Origin: Mastigias papua
Lineage: Eukaryota > Cnidaria > Scyphozoa > Rhizostomeae > Mastigiidae
Assembly (NCBI GenBank): GCA_964019165.1
Contig: OZ025284.1
Location: 946,185-1,010,184, forward strand
DNA: 64,000 nt
Direction: 5' to 3'
The notes under the pieces are model-generated. The model made no database searches and was not told the origin of the DNA. It was given only the letters and a program-made list of their open reading frames with translations. This document shows positions 1 through 47,000 of this stretch, one piece after another; position 1 is the stretch's first letter; each line of letters opens with the position of its first letter. The position numbers and the translations under genes are program-made.

Positions 1-370
1 AGGATATTTTCAAAAGATCTGCAAAGAACTTACCACCATTCGCAGAGCAAATAATGAACATCCATTAACTTCTACACATTTATCATAAAATCCTCCATAT
101 CATTCATGGAGATGCATGTACAGGCCTGTATTGATTACCTATGTGTTGTTACACCCTTTTGATATTCAAATCATAAGAACATTGCATTACTAGGAAAGGA
201 GACATTTATGCAAACGACTCTTATGACCCAATAGTAACTATTTGATATCTTTCTGCAATCTTTCATACAGCTCTTGAATTAATTCCTCTCAAGGCTGTCA
301 CTTGATATAAAATATTACCCATCAATTTCTCTATCTTTGATCCCACAAAGAAATAATAATAAATACTTAC

Positions 371-1255
371 TTCTATACATATATTTACCAGTATTATTCA
401 CTTTCTTTCTCCAAACATGATACTTTTTGAATTTCATAAACTCTTTCCATTCATCTTCAACACTGTTACTTTTAGGTAAATACATGCTACCATCATACCT
501 CTGCATCTTCGAAGACAGCAATGATGTTATCCTTAATAAAATAAGATTTTAAAGCATATTAGCCTTCCTCTGTTACTCGTAAATACGTTTATTCTATGTA
601 CCTACTATTTGCAATTAATGCATTATAGAGAGTCGCCTTAAAGTCAGCTTTGATGAATAGTTAAATTCAAACGAAATGAAGAAGCTCTTTACAACCACCA
701 TAATATATTTTTCACATACCTCTGCATTTCAGAATCGTCTATACAATCATTGCTCCACTTAAAACCCTTTTCCATTACAGTGTTACAAGTACACCTTCCA
801 TCCAGACTAACGGTACTTTCTGATATATCTGATACATCATTTTTCTGTTCAAAATACAAAGGATCCCACCTCTGAACAGTATAAAATCCATTAAAATCAA
901 ATTCATTTAAATTCCTTTTTGGGAAATCAAATGATGGTATCGTTAACGCTGCAAACGATAATTTCTTTTCTTTAGCAGCTTGGCCCAATTTCCTTAGTAT
1001 ATCTGGACAGGAGTATCTCAAGTCGGCCAAATCTTTTCCAGTGGTTTTGTATGTAACATGCCGAATTTCATGGCCTAACACGCGAACCGCGACAGAGAGT
1101 CCCTTAACGTTAAACCTTGGTGGCATTTTGTCCTGAGGTTTCATTCTGTTTAACGGCAGTTGAAGTGAAGCTTTAGTTGCTGCTGCAAGTTGTTGAATAT
1201 TCGCGTAACTTTGAGGGAAAAGAAGACTAGCATCGGAATGATTCTCGACAACCAT
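371..1255 (-). CDS. Unrecognised protein, 5' two exons (partial, runs off the window)
   Basis: Two exons are supported. Exon 1 is 720-1255: the ATG at 1255 sits in a good context, with an in-frame TGA three codons upstream, so it is the likely start. Exon 2 is about 371-498, ending at a strong gtaagtat donor (a weaker donor would end it at 389). The join keeps the frame and gives about 220 residues. The protein is soluble-looking, has no signal peptide, and has a short Cys pair (C-T-C) near residue 155 followed by an acidic/basic Trp-containing stretch in exon 2 (EDEWKEFMKF). I do not recognise a family and assign no function. Exon 1 has no stop for 188 codons, and both splice sites lie in identical 13-bp motifs. 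The rest of the gene would lie left of position 1. Confidence 0.5.
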
Positions 1256-2133
1256 GTTGTTTCAAAGGTGTTCCGTACAATAGATGAAAACTTGCTTTCT
1301 GCACCAAAGTGGCACAAACCATTGAATATAGGGGAAAATCCAACAATTCACGGGTTGTACTATAAGATCAAAGTAACAACTTATCGATAATAAGTGACAG
1401 CAGCGTTATATTTGCTTGCTTGTTTTCAGCCCAAGCACGCGTCCTGATCTGGCGCAAGATTAAACTTGAACTTTGACCATCTCAAAACTCCATTGCAGGA
1501 GGACTTATCACATGAAAGCCTCAATCTCAAAAAGAGATCAAGCAAGGTTTGTGGACATTTTCGTATAAAATATAAGCATTTTAAAAGTAATTTTTTTAGA
1601 CAAAGGATTCATACACATCCTGCATACTTTAGCTGTATGGTCAACTGCTTTCTCAAACAGGAACAACAATATCAAAAACACCTGAAAAGACCAAAAACTC
1701 TTTGCAATCGTCAATAGTTGTCTATTGGGCACCAAAGAACTAATTTGCATGCATTCTTCAAGTTTCAATAAAATTCCACGAGTTTTCCTAACATTTTCTG
1801 ACTTTCGCCTACTGTCCTTAAAAACATAGTTTTTCCCTAATTCACCTGACAGCATGAACCTTGTGACAACTTTAACTTTCACCTTCTGTGAGCAGTACTA
1901 AAATGATTTAAGAGTTAAATGCAAGCATGTTCAATATTAATAATGCTAACAAAAAATCATGATACCAAACTTTGTGGCAGCTTTATTACAGGGGATACAA
2001 ATATGTTTCCCCTTAAAAACTCGCATCATCATTTGTTAGTTATTTTGATACTACGATCAGAAATGTCTGAGAAACAAGGTCTGCTGACGACATGCCGCAA
2101 CCAGCAACTCTGCCCTCTAAGCCTACAGCATAA

Positions 2134-2134
2134 T

Positions 2135-2200
<66 letters not shown>
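2134..2200. repeat. (AAC)n microsatellite
   Basis: About 22 uninterrupted ACA/AAC triplets. The poly-Thr and poly-Leu reading frames across it are by-products of the repeat. Confidence 0.95.
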
Positions 2201-2465
2201 CAGGAACGTTAACATCGTGTCCGCGGATAGTTATGAACACTTCAAATAAACAAACCAATGTTTCACAATGATTCATATTTATAATTAATTATTGCTTACT
2301 ATTTTTCATGCATTCAATGTGTATTATGTATCTAGGAAAAAACACTGCTAATCTATGTATTATATAACCATCACATATTGCCATTTGACCTCAAAATAAT
2401 TCGTACATTAAAAATCTGTATTGTTCATGATGCAATTCACTAATTTCAAAATATTCTAACGTTTA

Positions 2466-3023
2466 CACGTTTTTTTTATAAGAAACCAGTTTATAAGCAA
2501 CCTAGTACTAGAAACGCAAAAAATTAAGAAACTTTTAGAACTACAACGAAACAGCTAAGAAACTTTAGAAATTTCTGTGCTATTTCAAAGTTTGGGGTTT
2601 GTGAAATATATTTCCTCCACGGATGTAGCAAGTGTCAACTAAAAGATGTGAGAAAGATCCTTTGGTTGAGAGGAAGATATGCGCATTTTTGTGACAAATG
2701 GCACATTGGAGCCATTACCTAGTTCAACGCAAAACTGAACCAATAAAGTACCCTTTTCGAGGACCAAAGTGAAGATTATATAAAGTTTACTGAAAGTAAC
2801 GGTGTGGACATGAGGTTGATTTAGATTTAGAGCCGCACTAACGTCTTTTGTTTGCTATCATGCTAATAGTTTACTATATCCACGTGTTTTATATCGTTTT
2901 CAATGCAATCTTTTTTCATTAAATTAAGAAACTTTTAAGAAACTTTTAGAACTAAAATGTGGCCAAAAATTAAGAAACTTTTAGTACTAGGCCTTGAGCT
3001 AGGTTTCTTATAAAAAAAACGTA
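2466..3023. mobile_element. Miniature inverted-repeat element, Tc1/mariner-like (TA target)
   Basis: The terminal inverted repeats match perfectly over about 21 bp (ACG, eight T, then ATAAGAAACC at 2467-2487; its complement at 3002-3022), with further matching CCTAGTACTA motifs inside. TA dinucleotides flank both ends. The 558-bp body has no transposase frame, so it is non-autonomous. Related copies lie at 20381, 23548, 34848 and 50088, and single ends at about 10821 and 53036. Confidence 0.75.
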
Positions 3024-3478
3024 TATACAAACATATGTGTATGGTTTCTCATAATGGGACTCCATGACCAGCTTTACCTGGTCATTGTATAACATAATAA
3101 TATTGTCCATAGTATTCTGATTAAAATCCGTCATACCAGTGGAATTTCACTTCGAATCCAATGACTGACCGTTTGGCAACTACTTGGTGATACAGAAGCG
3201 CTTTATGCTACAACGCCCTTGTATGTCAGCCAATGATGTCTCCAAGTTGTGGGCATTCAGCAGACTTCGATGATCCAAAGGATTTCGTACAGTTTCAACT
3301 TTGCGTCAAAATTTATCAGTGGACACTGAAATAAGCCAGGTCGCTAAAACAAATACATTCTTTCGTCTTTCTTCTTCATATCCAGTACTCATATCACAAT
3401 CCATGTGTATCAGTCATGCAAAGGAGCCACGTTTGTCACCTTCAATGCACAATCTCAACTTATCAAAACTTCAACTGC

Positions 3479-3484
3479 TTTATT
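3479..3484 (-). terminator. Candidate polyadenylation signal of the ABCC gene
   Basis: AATAAA on the minus strand, 117 nt past the stop codon of the transporter. Sequence match and position only. Confidence 0.5.
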
Positions 3485-3600
3485 TCATAGTCAAGTCTAA
3501 TACTTATATAACTAATTTATAACCTCATCATAGAAACCCGAAGAGACCAAAGTGCACGACTCAAAGCTCTTCCAATACTCTTCATACCAAGCTCGTTCTC

Positions 3601-25282
<21,682 letters not shown>

Positions 25283-25644
25283 GTTGAAGAGAGTTCTGTC
25301 ACTTCAGCTGAGTAACAAATCAACGAGAGGTCCTTCCTCCAGTAGCATTCTTGTTTATGTAAACGTGTGGTAAACGGTAACACGAAATCGAGAACCCACA
25401 AACCCTGTGGCCCCCGTTACACAAGTTCGGTTCCACAACAAGTTTGTTTATCGATTACACAAACAACAGCCGGCGTGGTTTGACCTAAGAGTGGTAGAGA
25501 GAGCAACGATTAACAGTTAAACTATGACTGACCAAAGTTCCAACTCATGGTGACCAAATTGGATACTCATGACTGAAAAGAATATGATGCCAGTCGAGCG
25601 CCCTGTAAACACACTTCATACTATTGCACCATACTCCGTAAAAC

Positions 25645-25939
25645 AATGCGCCTTCGCATTCACACTTGCTATTATAAAAAAGGTCAGCAGGAACAGACCA
25701 GGATTTTGGGGGCTCTTACAAAGTGAAAATAACTTCTCCGTCCGCAATATTACTGAGGATATTTTAGTATTTTTTTTTGCCTTCGGAAAATATGTTATTT
25801 CATAAGCGAAAATGAAGTTCCCGCGAGTAAGCGCGAGTCAAGAACAAAAATATGCAGCAGACAACAACGATGAACGGTATATTCATGTGGGTGCCATAAC
25901 CCTACGGTTATGAATAAATGGAGAATGCGAAGGCGCATT
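25645..25939. repeat. Inverted pair of 16-bp near-palindromes
   Basis: AATGCGCCTTCGCATT at 25645-25660 and its exact complement at 25924-25939, each itself palindromic around a CCTT/AAGG centre. A third palindrome, CATAACC CTAC GGTTATG, lies between them near 25897. They may be ends of a small transposon, but no target duplication is evident. Confidence 0.6.
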
Positions 25940-26517
25940 CTTGATCTGCACCAATGATCTGCACACTACTCTTAGGTTATAATGATTCAACACAAACAAA
26001 ATGTGCTATAAACAAAGAAAACCAGTACACAAAGACAATAAACAGTAAATAAATATAACAAGAAAATGAAACTTTGTTTGAAAGTATGATATCAACATAA
26101 TACTCAACATTCACCGTTTCTGAGCGGAAGGATATCATTTTTGTATCAGACGCCAAACCATATCTTGATATTTAATGCAGATGACGTAAGCAAGTAAGTA
26201 AATTAGTAAAGTAGGTTTATTCAATATATTCCATCGTTACAATAGTATGTACAATAAAAATAGCCCGGTTCTAAACAATAGAACAAGGAGAGAGCGAATA
26301 AATGTTTCATAATTAAAAAGTGAAAAGTAAGACTACAGAGGATAAGAAACATCCATCAGTTCTAGATTCGATTTTACATTTTGAATCCCATAAAAGTTTT
26401 CATGATTTTCACAGTTCCTTAGACCGATATAGTCTGTAATTCTCTCGTAATTTTTTTTACCTTGCTTGTCATGTTTTTCGGCAGTTTCTCTTTGAGACTA
26501 TTCGGTTACCATGACTT

Positions 26518-26660
26518 ACTAATTGAGTGAGTGAGTGAGTGAGTGAGTGAGTGAGTGAGTGAGTGAAAGAGTGAATGAGTGAGTGAGTGAATGAGTGAGT
26601 GAATGAGTGAGTGAGTGAGTGAATAAGTGAGTGAGTGAGTGAATAAGTGAGTGAGTGAGT
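26518..26660. repeat. (GAGT)n tetranucleotide array
   Basis: About 35 GAGT units with scattered GAAT variants, the complement of the CACT array at 7725. Confidence 0.92.
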
Positions 26661-29007
26661 AACCAGTCACTGTTTATTCTTCGCCCGCTGATTGTCAATT
26701 CGAGCTTTCTGCTATAGATGCGTATTGCATTGCCCTAACTTTCCTGTCTGCCACCCAAGCTATCCGACATCTATTCGATAGTTCCGAAAGGGCTAATATG
26801 CTGCTTTCAAATCGAATCACCACTACCATATCGCTGCTTAATGTGAGTAGAAGAAAGATGCAGCTTAGGGTGTGAAAAGCATCATCAAACGAACACATAC
26901 AGTAAGCTTATACTAAGAACACAGGGGGAACTATTTCACGTATGTCGACTTAGAAGTTTCAAAACCTGGAGATTTCGGATTTTTCCATAAGAAAAACAGA
27001 GATTTGGCCAAAAAGCGGGAGACAACCAAAATTCGCTAAAAGTATAAATATTATTGAAGCGATTGCGAATAGATTAAAACAAAAATAATAATGAACAGCA
27101 GAATGAGAAGTACCTTCATAATGATTCTAAGCGTCAGGGCATTCATTGAAAGGTCTTCTTCACGTGCATAAAATCGAGTGTAAACCAGATAATTGTAAGG
27201 AAAGATCCGAAAAATGTGACTTGTTTTCGCAAAAATCAACCGGGAGAAAATGTACAACAACCGGGAGACCGGGAGACCGGGAGACAGGGAGAGAGCAGTC
27301 AAAAACCGTTCGCCTCCCAGTGGTACCAGAAGATTTGATAGATGTGCTATTTGTAGCTTTCACAGCCCCTTCCAATCATGGCGAGATATACATGTCTTTC
27401 CTATCTAAAAACCTTTATACAAGAATTTCTTCCCATACAGACAAGACAAATACAAGAGCAGAAATTTTGCATTTGGAACCTATATTTGCCATTACAAGGC
27501 AAGTTACACAGAGTGCACTCGTGAGTCGTACCTCGTGCAGCAGTCAGACATACACAAGTAGGTCAAGTGACCCCTGATAACTAAAGCATGGCCCTATTCA
27601 AATATCTTCTCATGCTTGTCTTGATAATAAGCCATACAATACCCTTTAGAAACTTTTCTAAACTGTAGCATGGGCAAAATATAACACAAACAATGATTGG
27701 ATAAAGCAAAACCCACTGAATGCCACATGAAAATAAAAACATGGTTTCATTTAAATGCCACTGTTATGTCAGGCATGTCCCAATAAGTAGCTATAAAATA
27801 TGTTTAAGAAACGTTTATGAAATAGAAACACTGAGACTCTGTTTATATCGACAATACCAACGATTCTCAAATAGTACTTACACAGTTCTTTCTACAAGCG
27901 AAATATTGTATGTATGTACGAAGTTTTATAATCATTTAGTTTGGATAACACTTCAAAATCAAACACCAGATAGTGGCCTACCAAAATACCTGTTACAAAT
28001 ATATCTGTTGTAACTTACAATAGACATATATTTGCAAACAGGTTGCATTTGAAATACTAATTGAAAATTGATAAATTCTATACAAAACAAAAAATTACTG
28101 CCTAAATAATGGCCAATGTGGAGGGATAATTCATATTACGAGAATGTGCAAAAATACCAGAGACCTCACCTCCAGCTGCCAAGTTAAGTTGCTTTAACAT
28201 TCACAAACTGACCAAGAAGCACTGTACTTTTCCATTAAATACAAATTATTGTGAGTGTTCTTTATGTGAGATGCGTGCTTTAAAACAACGGTTGAGAACG
28301 ATTTTTTACCAATTTTTTACAACAAAAATATCAAAGAGATTCTTATGGAGCAAGTTTCTGAGGATCTGTATTCAAGTACAATCATAGTAAGGGCATGCGT
28401 TTCTGAAAAAGCTGGAAAATAAAAAACTGAAAAATACTTAATATATTCGCTGTTTATAAATTACTACGAAAAAACTGCAAACACTGTTCATACTTTGTTG
28501 CTGTAAGTAATCTATGTACACTCAATTGTATGGATTCAACAAAGTAACAACGAAACATTCCTCGTTTTCTGCGTTGATTTACAAAGTGGATAAAAAGCTC
28601 ATCTAGCTGAAAAACGAAACAGCACTACTTTGCTAGTGGTCTAAGAGTCTACGTTCATAAGTACAAAGTTCATCTCCCATGATCTCCACGAAGGCTCTTT
28701 TCTATCCAGGCTTCTAGCCCATAATGTTTCATTCTATAGTATGAAGATACAAATATGGATCATTTATCCATATATCATCCACATTTTCATCTCCCTTTGG
28801 AGCAACTACTCTTTGAACAGCACCTCTGATTTACCTAATGAGTCTACTTTGGACAAGCAATGATATATTTAAGACACTGTGATGTTATGTTGTTTTGGCC
28901 TGATGTGTTTTTAAGCATGCCGAAGAGTGACAATATTACTTTGGTAAAGTAAAAGGTATCAAATAAAACTTACAACTTGATATTTTTAATGCAAGGAACA
29001 CGCTTAC

Positions 29008-29130
29008 CTTCCGCTGCCTGATACTTGTGACAATCCACCGTTCACGTGCAGAATTTTCAATGTATCTATCTACAACTGGATTGACTGGACGCCATTTTGC
29101 ACTTGGAAGTGAGGCAACACTGAATCGAGT
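29008..29130 (-). CDS. Exon-like segment of unknown gene
   Basis: A 123-nt (41-codon) open stretch on the minus strand, bounded by a pyrimidine-rich tract ending in CAG and a near-ideal donor (AAG/gtaagcgt). It encodes a basic, non-repetitive peptide beginning TRFSVASLPSAKW and ending TSIRQRK. I see no convincing partner exons and recognise no family. It could be a lone exon of a gene with distant exons or a chance frame. Confidence 0.25.
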
Positions 29131-30070
29131 CTGATTCAAGAAAGGGACGTGAGCTTCGAATAATAAATTTCAAATTATTTTACCGTAAGATAAATAGCCA
29201 TAGATTTATTTGGGTCCTAAAAATTCACACAGCAGAAACCAGCATTGATACATGGAGGGGGACATTTTTCATGCGCAAGTAAGTGCAAACTTCACTTTGC
29301 ACAGCAAAAGTCTGTTCGCGTGCTGTTTAGCCTTTAAATCAAAGACTGGATCGCCAAAATGCCAAGTTGCCAAGTTGCCAAGTCCCCAGCAATGGCAAAA
29401 TCTCCAGCATCTATTGCATTTTGATAACACATCCAAAAATTGTCTATCTGAAAATATACTGAAACTTGACAAGTCACACTGTTCATCCATCATCAGTCCC
29501 TTTTACAAAAATTCAAAGTTAACCGTTCTTCATGACTCTTATGATCTACATAATGTTCTTTAGATATTTCTATGTATTGATAGTTTCCTCAATAACTGCC
29601 CGTCAATGGTGACGTCAGCCCCATCCCAATCCCCTTAACTACACCACACTGCCACACCCAATTCCCCAGCACTTTGATAACCGAACGTCGGCAGTTGTGC
29701 AATTTGCAGAATGCTGTTTTTCAAAACAGCACTTAGAGAAGTCAGAAGTGGCACTAGGGGTAGACGATTCTCTGATTGATGATTAGAAGGTCTGTTGAAA
29801 ATCTGTTAGTTTACATCTGCCTAGGTGCAGGACTGCTTAGGTGTAAACTTTATGGTAAAGTATACATCAAAACATACCGTCTTCGTTAGTAGTCACCATT
29901 TCATATGCTCCTACTTCACAAAAATCCCCTTGTAATGAGTGCATAACGTTTTAAACTACACCCTCGTGAAAAGAATGTCAGAAACTCAACAACACGACAT
30001 ACCCCCCTCCCAATTTTTTGAGAATGTGTTAAGCTACGTTCATCCAAACATTTCATAAGGGAACGGTCGT

Positions 30071-30326
30071 TATTTATGGCCGGGGTGGGGACTGAAGAGA
30101 AGGTATTATGTGCCCTCAAAAAATTTTACCCCACCATTTGCTTAAGTCAAATTTTCTTTACCCCACCGAAGGAAAACAGTAAAACGAGGCTTCATTTGTA
30201 CTTAAATATTGTATATGTTTTTACACTACTCCTGTGTTCAAAAGGTTTTTGTTACCCCACCTAGCACAGCTTATTTTTTCAGTTACCCCACCATTTTATC
30301 TTCAGTCCCCACCCCAGTCATAAATA
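30071..30326. mobile_element. Inverted-repeat miniature element (about 256 bp)
   Basis: Left end TATTTATGGCCGGGGTGGGG followed by ACTGAAGA; the right end is its complement with two substitutions (TCTTCAGTCC...CAGTCATAAATA). The inner sequence repeats ACCCCACC motifs. No coding frame and no clear target duplication. Confidence 0.6.
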
Positions 30327-31130
30327 ATTACAGCTCCCTAAGATCTACTAAAGTTTTTCATATCTGCGCATATCATTGATATTATCTGCCGTTCTCTTTC
30401 TAGAATGGGCGCATCTCTACAGGCTACAGTTAAGTTTCTTATAAGGGCGTGATAATAAAAATTTCCAGGGAGCTTCGCTATGGAGCAGGGGCTACGGAGC
30501 AACATTTTAGGTGGGAGGGGGGCTCTAGTAGACATATTCAATTGCAGGAGTTTACAGGGTGCTAAAACGCGTGCTAAAGTGCACTTGATATAAAAAGCGG
30601 AGGGGCTACAGCCCCCTTAGCCCCCAATCTTTGTTGTCTAGGTATATGTACCCAAGGTGTCCTGAAGTTTGACTCAATGCGAAATTAATTTTACAACAGA
30701 GTATTGCACAATACGATAGTTCATTCACTAAAATATGAGTTCTTGTGAATCCTTCGGTATTTTGCAAAATTTTGAAAAGAGCAAAGAAATAACTACGAGA
30801 GTATCCGTTAGCAAGAGAACACATAACGCAATCAACTACACAACCGTCGTGACAGTTTCGATGTTAACACTTCGCCCCTTTATAAATCTCTATTAGCATC
30901 TGTCGATTCTATAGACAAGTGTTTTCTCAAACTGTGCGTATTCAAATAGCCCTGTCGGCTGAACTGTTCTCATGTACCGCAGATTATCCTTGTTTTGCAA
31001 CACCTACTTCCGTTGACGTTGGATCCTGTGACGAATGAGGTACAAAAACAACTTGCACTCGATCCGCACAAATAACGTGCCTTGTCACTAGTTGACAAGT
31101 TTATCCCTCTACGTTAGCTGAACCAGAAAG

Positions 31131-42643
<11,513 letters not shown>

Positions 42644-44081
42644 AACTTCTTGTTGTTGTCATTTTATGTATATTCAATAGTTCTTTGGTTTTTTACAATT
42701 TTATACTCGCCTATGAAAGCGTTTGTGTGTTTTTTGTTTTGAATATAGACAATGCTGTTGGGGTTCTTTCACTGGGTTGTTCGTCCCCTTATGAAAAATA
42801 TCACTTATCCATCGCAATAAGTTAAAACTGCTATAGACGAAACCTAACAGTACTTACAAACTGAAATGTATAGAAAAAATTTGTCATACTCCAGAAGGAA
42901 CATATTCTCACTTTTTAATGTTCTGTTTTTCACTCAAACCAATACGAAGGTAATTGTGAGATAAAGATAACTAAATGGAAAATCGTTTAAATCATAAAGA
43001 CTGAGAGAAGTACGTTAAAACAATCTATAATTATAGTTTACTATATGGTTTGCAGACCGATTTATTAGTAATAAATGCTTGCGGTCTGCTTACATTTTAA
43101 TTTCTTTAAATATACACATTGGTAGGACGCATCTCTGATGTATTTCACTGTAAGAGAGTCAGAATTGTGAAGGCAAATTAAGAATTTTGGTACTGATAAT
43201 GGCTTAAAAGCTTCAAAATGGAGGAAACTTAAGAAAAATGCCTCCACATGTTTCTTTTTTGAAAACGTCGTGTAGTCCCTGTCCAGATGCTGCGATGCGC
43301 GTCACTTTGATACTCTACCACTCTACCAGCTCTTATGCACGCAGGTTTTAAGTCTCTTTGCCATTCTGAACAAAACGAGGTTGAGCTAAAACCCTGCTGC
43401 ACAGTCAGCTGGTTCCTAATGTTTAGACTTTCCTATTGTAATATAGAAAAACGTATGCATGCTCTCAAATATCAATACCACTGAAAGATAAGAATTCTCT
43501 GAATAATTCGAACACACCAGTGGTTGGGAAATCACTGATAATGCTTCAGATATTCAGTATCAATTGCTGTACAACTTTAACATACAAACGTCTTCAGAGA
43601 AACACATGGCAAAACATTCAGGTGATAGCTTATAAAACTACAACATGAACACTTCATACCTGGCAAAAGAGTAGATAGTTTTATTCTGTTTAAATCTGCA
43701 TGATGTTGCAAGGAGTAACGTCTCAAATCAGTATGTGTTTGACAAATGACAATTTTATCTGTGTCCCTCAATGGGCATCACGCACTCTACAACTTGCCGG
43801 CTTAAACATATATACATGAAATGTTTATCTATAAACAATAAACAGAGTGCTCAATACTGCCTACCATTACATGTCTCGACTTTTATCTATTTCATTCTAT
43901 GCAACACCAAATGACGTGAAATAATTTAAATGATGAAATATAGAAATCAGTGATAAAATATAGAAATCAGTGATGGAAGAGATAAGGTATTATCTGTCGA
44001 CATTACAATTACAAATCTGGCAAGATAAACACAGGCAACGATCCTAATTCAGGTCACGTGCGTAGCATTCAATTTCAAATT
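42644..44081. other. Convergent intergenic region (protease 3' / lectin 3')
   Basis: No gene seen. AATAAA occurs at 43070-43075 on the plus strand (427 nt after the protease stop) and its complement at 43680-43685 for the lectin gene; both are weak candidates for polyadenylation. A lone end resembling the TA-flanked element family lies near 43250. Confidence 0.5.
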
Positions 44082-47000
44082 CTAGTAGAAGCGTTTAGCA
44101 GAGTCTTTCTGTTTCTTTTGGTATGCAAAACATCCAGCCGCCGCGGCGATGGCGCCAAAAAGAGCAATTCCAAATAACCAGCCCATCGCTCTTTGACTAC
44201 GAGTTGTAGTCTCTGGACCATAAATGTGCTCTAAAACAAAATGCAGAATACTTCTTGGGACGTCTGACACATAAGGACCAAAATTAAAGAGCACAGATGG
44301 TGTGATTTGATTATCATGATCATAATGATCGATGCTGATATAGATGATGCTAATAACAATCATCATCACGGATGATTATCATGATTGGCAATGATTGGGA
44401 TGATCAGCATATTGATAGCTGATTATTGATGATTATGATGGATAATCATTATTGACAAAGCTGGTAATGATCCATTGTGAAGATGGTGATTCATCAAGAT
44501 TACTGATAATGACCAGTATGGAGTGTCATCATAATTGATTGTTGTGATTAGTGATTGCTAAATTGATGTCAAGAATGTTGAGAATAATCTTATGAATGGA
44601 TAATTAATGATTCTTGTGATGATGGTGATACGGCAAATTGATTAGTGATTTTGAAGAGAATTCCTATCAGCAATTCTGCAGGATGCATTTTGTACAACCA
44701 ATATCCCTAGATGCATCTAAAACAAGCATATGGCTACTAGTATCAAAGAACAAGGCAGAAAACAAGCAGAGGTAAGAAGAATTATGGAGTGGCAAAACAA
44801 AGGTCAAGTAATCAAATACTGGGGTGATGAAGATCATGATTTCAAGCAGATTAAGATTAGACATTAATTCTTACTGAAACAGAAATCATCGCTGAATTCA
44901 AACTATTAAAAATGTGTATAAAAAAGTTCAACTTTCAGGAAAAAATTAAAAAAAGATCAGGAAAAAAGTGAGATGAAAGATCTTTGACAGTATGCACACA
45001 AATCTTATAAAAACATCAGCAAAAGCTGAAACATTCGATAGAATGTTCCCAAAGATGATGATGGTACAGAGATGTCTACACACTGCCCGGACAATTGCAA
45101 CGCAACAATGAGAAAATGGTGAGAAGGTATTCATTGGTGCCATGAGCAGAAAGAAACGGGAATATCTAAAAGGTATCAACCAACAGCCTCCACTACATGC
45201 AAGAGAGCCTCTATTTCTATGAATGGCAAGGATGTATGTAGCTGATATTGTTAGATATGGAAATCCGATGCAAAGATGCTCCCAGCAATACCCTTGACTT
45301 GCTCAAAAACCATCCACAAAAGCACATCTGATCTTTACAACCATTCCCAGACTAAGACATGCGTAGACAGGAAATTATGTAATATTGCAAAGAGATAGAA
45401 GGCTATGTGGTCGGTTAAAAACTTCTCAGTCCCCAACAAAACATTTGGGGAGAGTAATCCAGGCACCAAATGAAGGCTCCAGCTGACTTGAGTTGTAATT
45501 AAGCTATGAGCTAAGCAGTGAGCGCTGACGTAATATGACTTGAAATTAATTCACCCCTAATGTAAGCAAATATATATATATAGATATAGATATATATAAT
45601 AAATATGTATAGACTTCGCAAAATAAAGATTTAGTTCCATTCAGAACAAATACAATTAAAACTGAAAGATATTACCGCGATAGGCCGCTGGATTTTTTGC
45701 TTTTGGTATTATTGTGGAAGTAATTTCATGACCGGGTAAATTTTGATCTTCCTTGTCTAAGTCGAAAAATCTCAGCGAAAGAATATCATGGTTATCTAGA
45801 ATATGAAAACGGAAATATAATATAAATTTATTTTATTTATATAATGATCATTCCAATCAATCATCAATCAATTAATCAATTGATCAATCATTCAATTGAT
45901 CAGTCAATCAATCAAGAAATAATGTAAAAAATGGGCAATTGAAGCACTCTAAATCCTATATACAGACTACCGACAATCAACCAATCAACCAACAATCAAC
46001 CAATCAAGAACACTGCAATCAGTTCAAAAGGACTTGATAACTCCGGGGATAGGGCCTGAAACGATATTCCAGGTAGTTTAAGAGAACTGCCATTGGTATG
46101 CCATTTTAAACTCATCAAAACAAGCATTTGATGAGCCTTGAAAAATAAATCAATCTCAATCAAGAACAAATCCTTGAAAGATAATTTACCTTTATTTGTA
46201 ACTTACATATATTCATAATGCTTATAGCAAGGATGGCAAAAACATAGTGATTACAATACCTGCTAAATCACCAGTAGCTGCAGAAAGGCCAAGAAAATAC
46301 CCAGTTGGAAGTTCAATACCGACAACATCAAAACACTCTGCCCATTTACCTTCACCATCAACATCATGTTGGACCTGTTGCAACAAATTAATTCAAGAAT
46401 ACCCACAACTCACTTCAAAGGAAACATAAGAAATCATTCACAATGATGTGTGATGAGTCAATATGTCCATGTGGATATTACTCAATCTGAATATGTGCTA
46501 TGTGAAAGATTGCCTTGCCCATAAGATATATGACATACAAATCTCATACACCCCACATACTATTCAAATATCCTAATGTCAAACTTTATCCCTATAAAAA
46601 GTACAACTTCTTTCAACACAATCCTAATTCTGGTTCTTACTAGCTTGAATGCAAACTAATTTAACAGAAGGCTAGTGTCAACTAACTAAGTTTCTCAAAA
46701 TTATTAATCTCAGGGATTATCAAATACTCAAACAATGACCTGTTAGATTATGTACATGGTAAGTTTCCTATTCAAAATTACCTAGATAAATTTGTGCAAA
46801 CCATAATTATCTAATACCATTTTGCAATAGCCACACTAAAACAGCTAATCAAAGGTTTGTACTATGGCCAGTAATGTAGCCAGGATCATGTCATCGGGTG
46901 AAAGGGGGGGAGGAGAAGAAATGAAGCATGAGGTGAAAGGAGGTGCTATAAGTGGCCCTGGGAAATGAGAAGCACTGAAAGTTTGACATGGAGTAAACTG

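Larger units (their letters stand above)
1256..3478. other. Intergenic region between the partial gene and the ABCC gene 3' end
   Basis: I see no supported gene here. The stretch holds an AAC microsatellite and one complete TA-flanked inverted-repeat element, both listed separately. The small open frames at 1466-1882 lack splice support and homology that I can recognise. Confidence 0.6.
25283..31130. other. Gene-poor interval between the ABCC and protease gene starts
   Basis: The two flanking genes point away from each other. I find only one exon-like segment (29008-29130), a GAGT array, an inverted pair of palindromes and one inverted-repeat element. Open frames such as 27146-27577 have no recognisable domain or splice context. 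Both promoters must lie here, but I see no clear TATA box. Confidence 0.55.

Noticed and set aside
27146..27577. 143-codon plus-strand open frame
   Set aside because: Low-complexity GGGAGACC repeats inside, no domain, no splice or start context.
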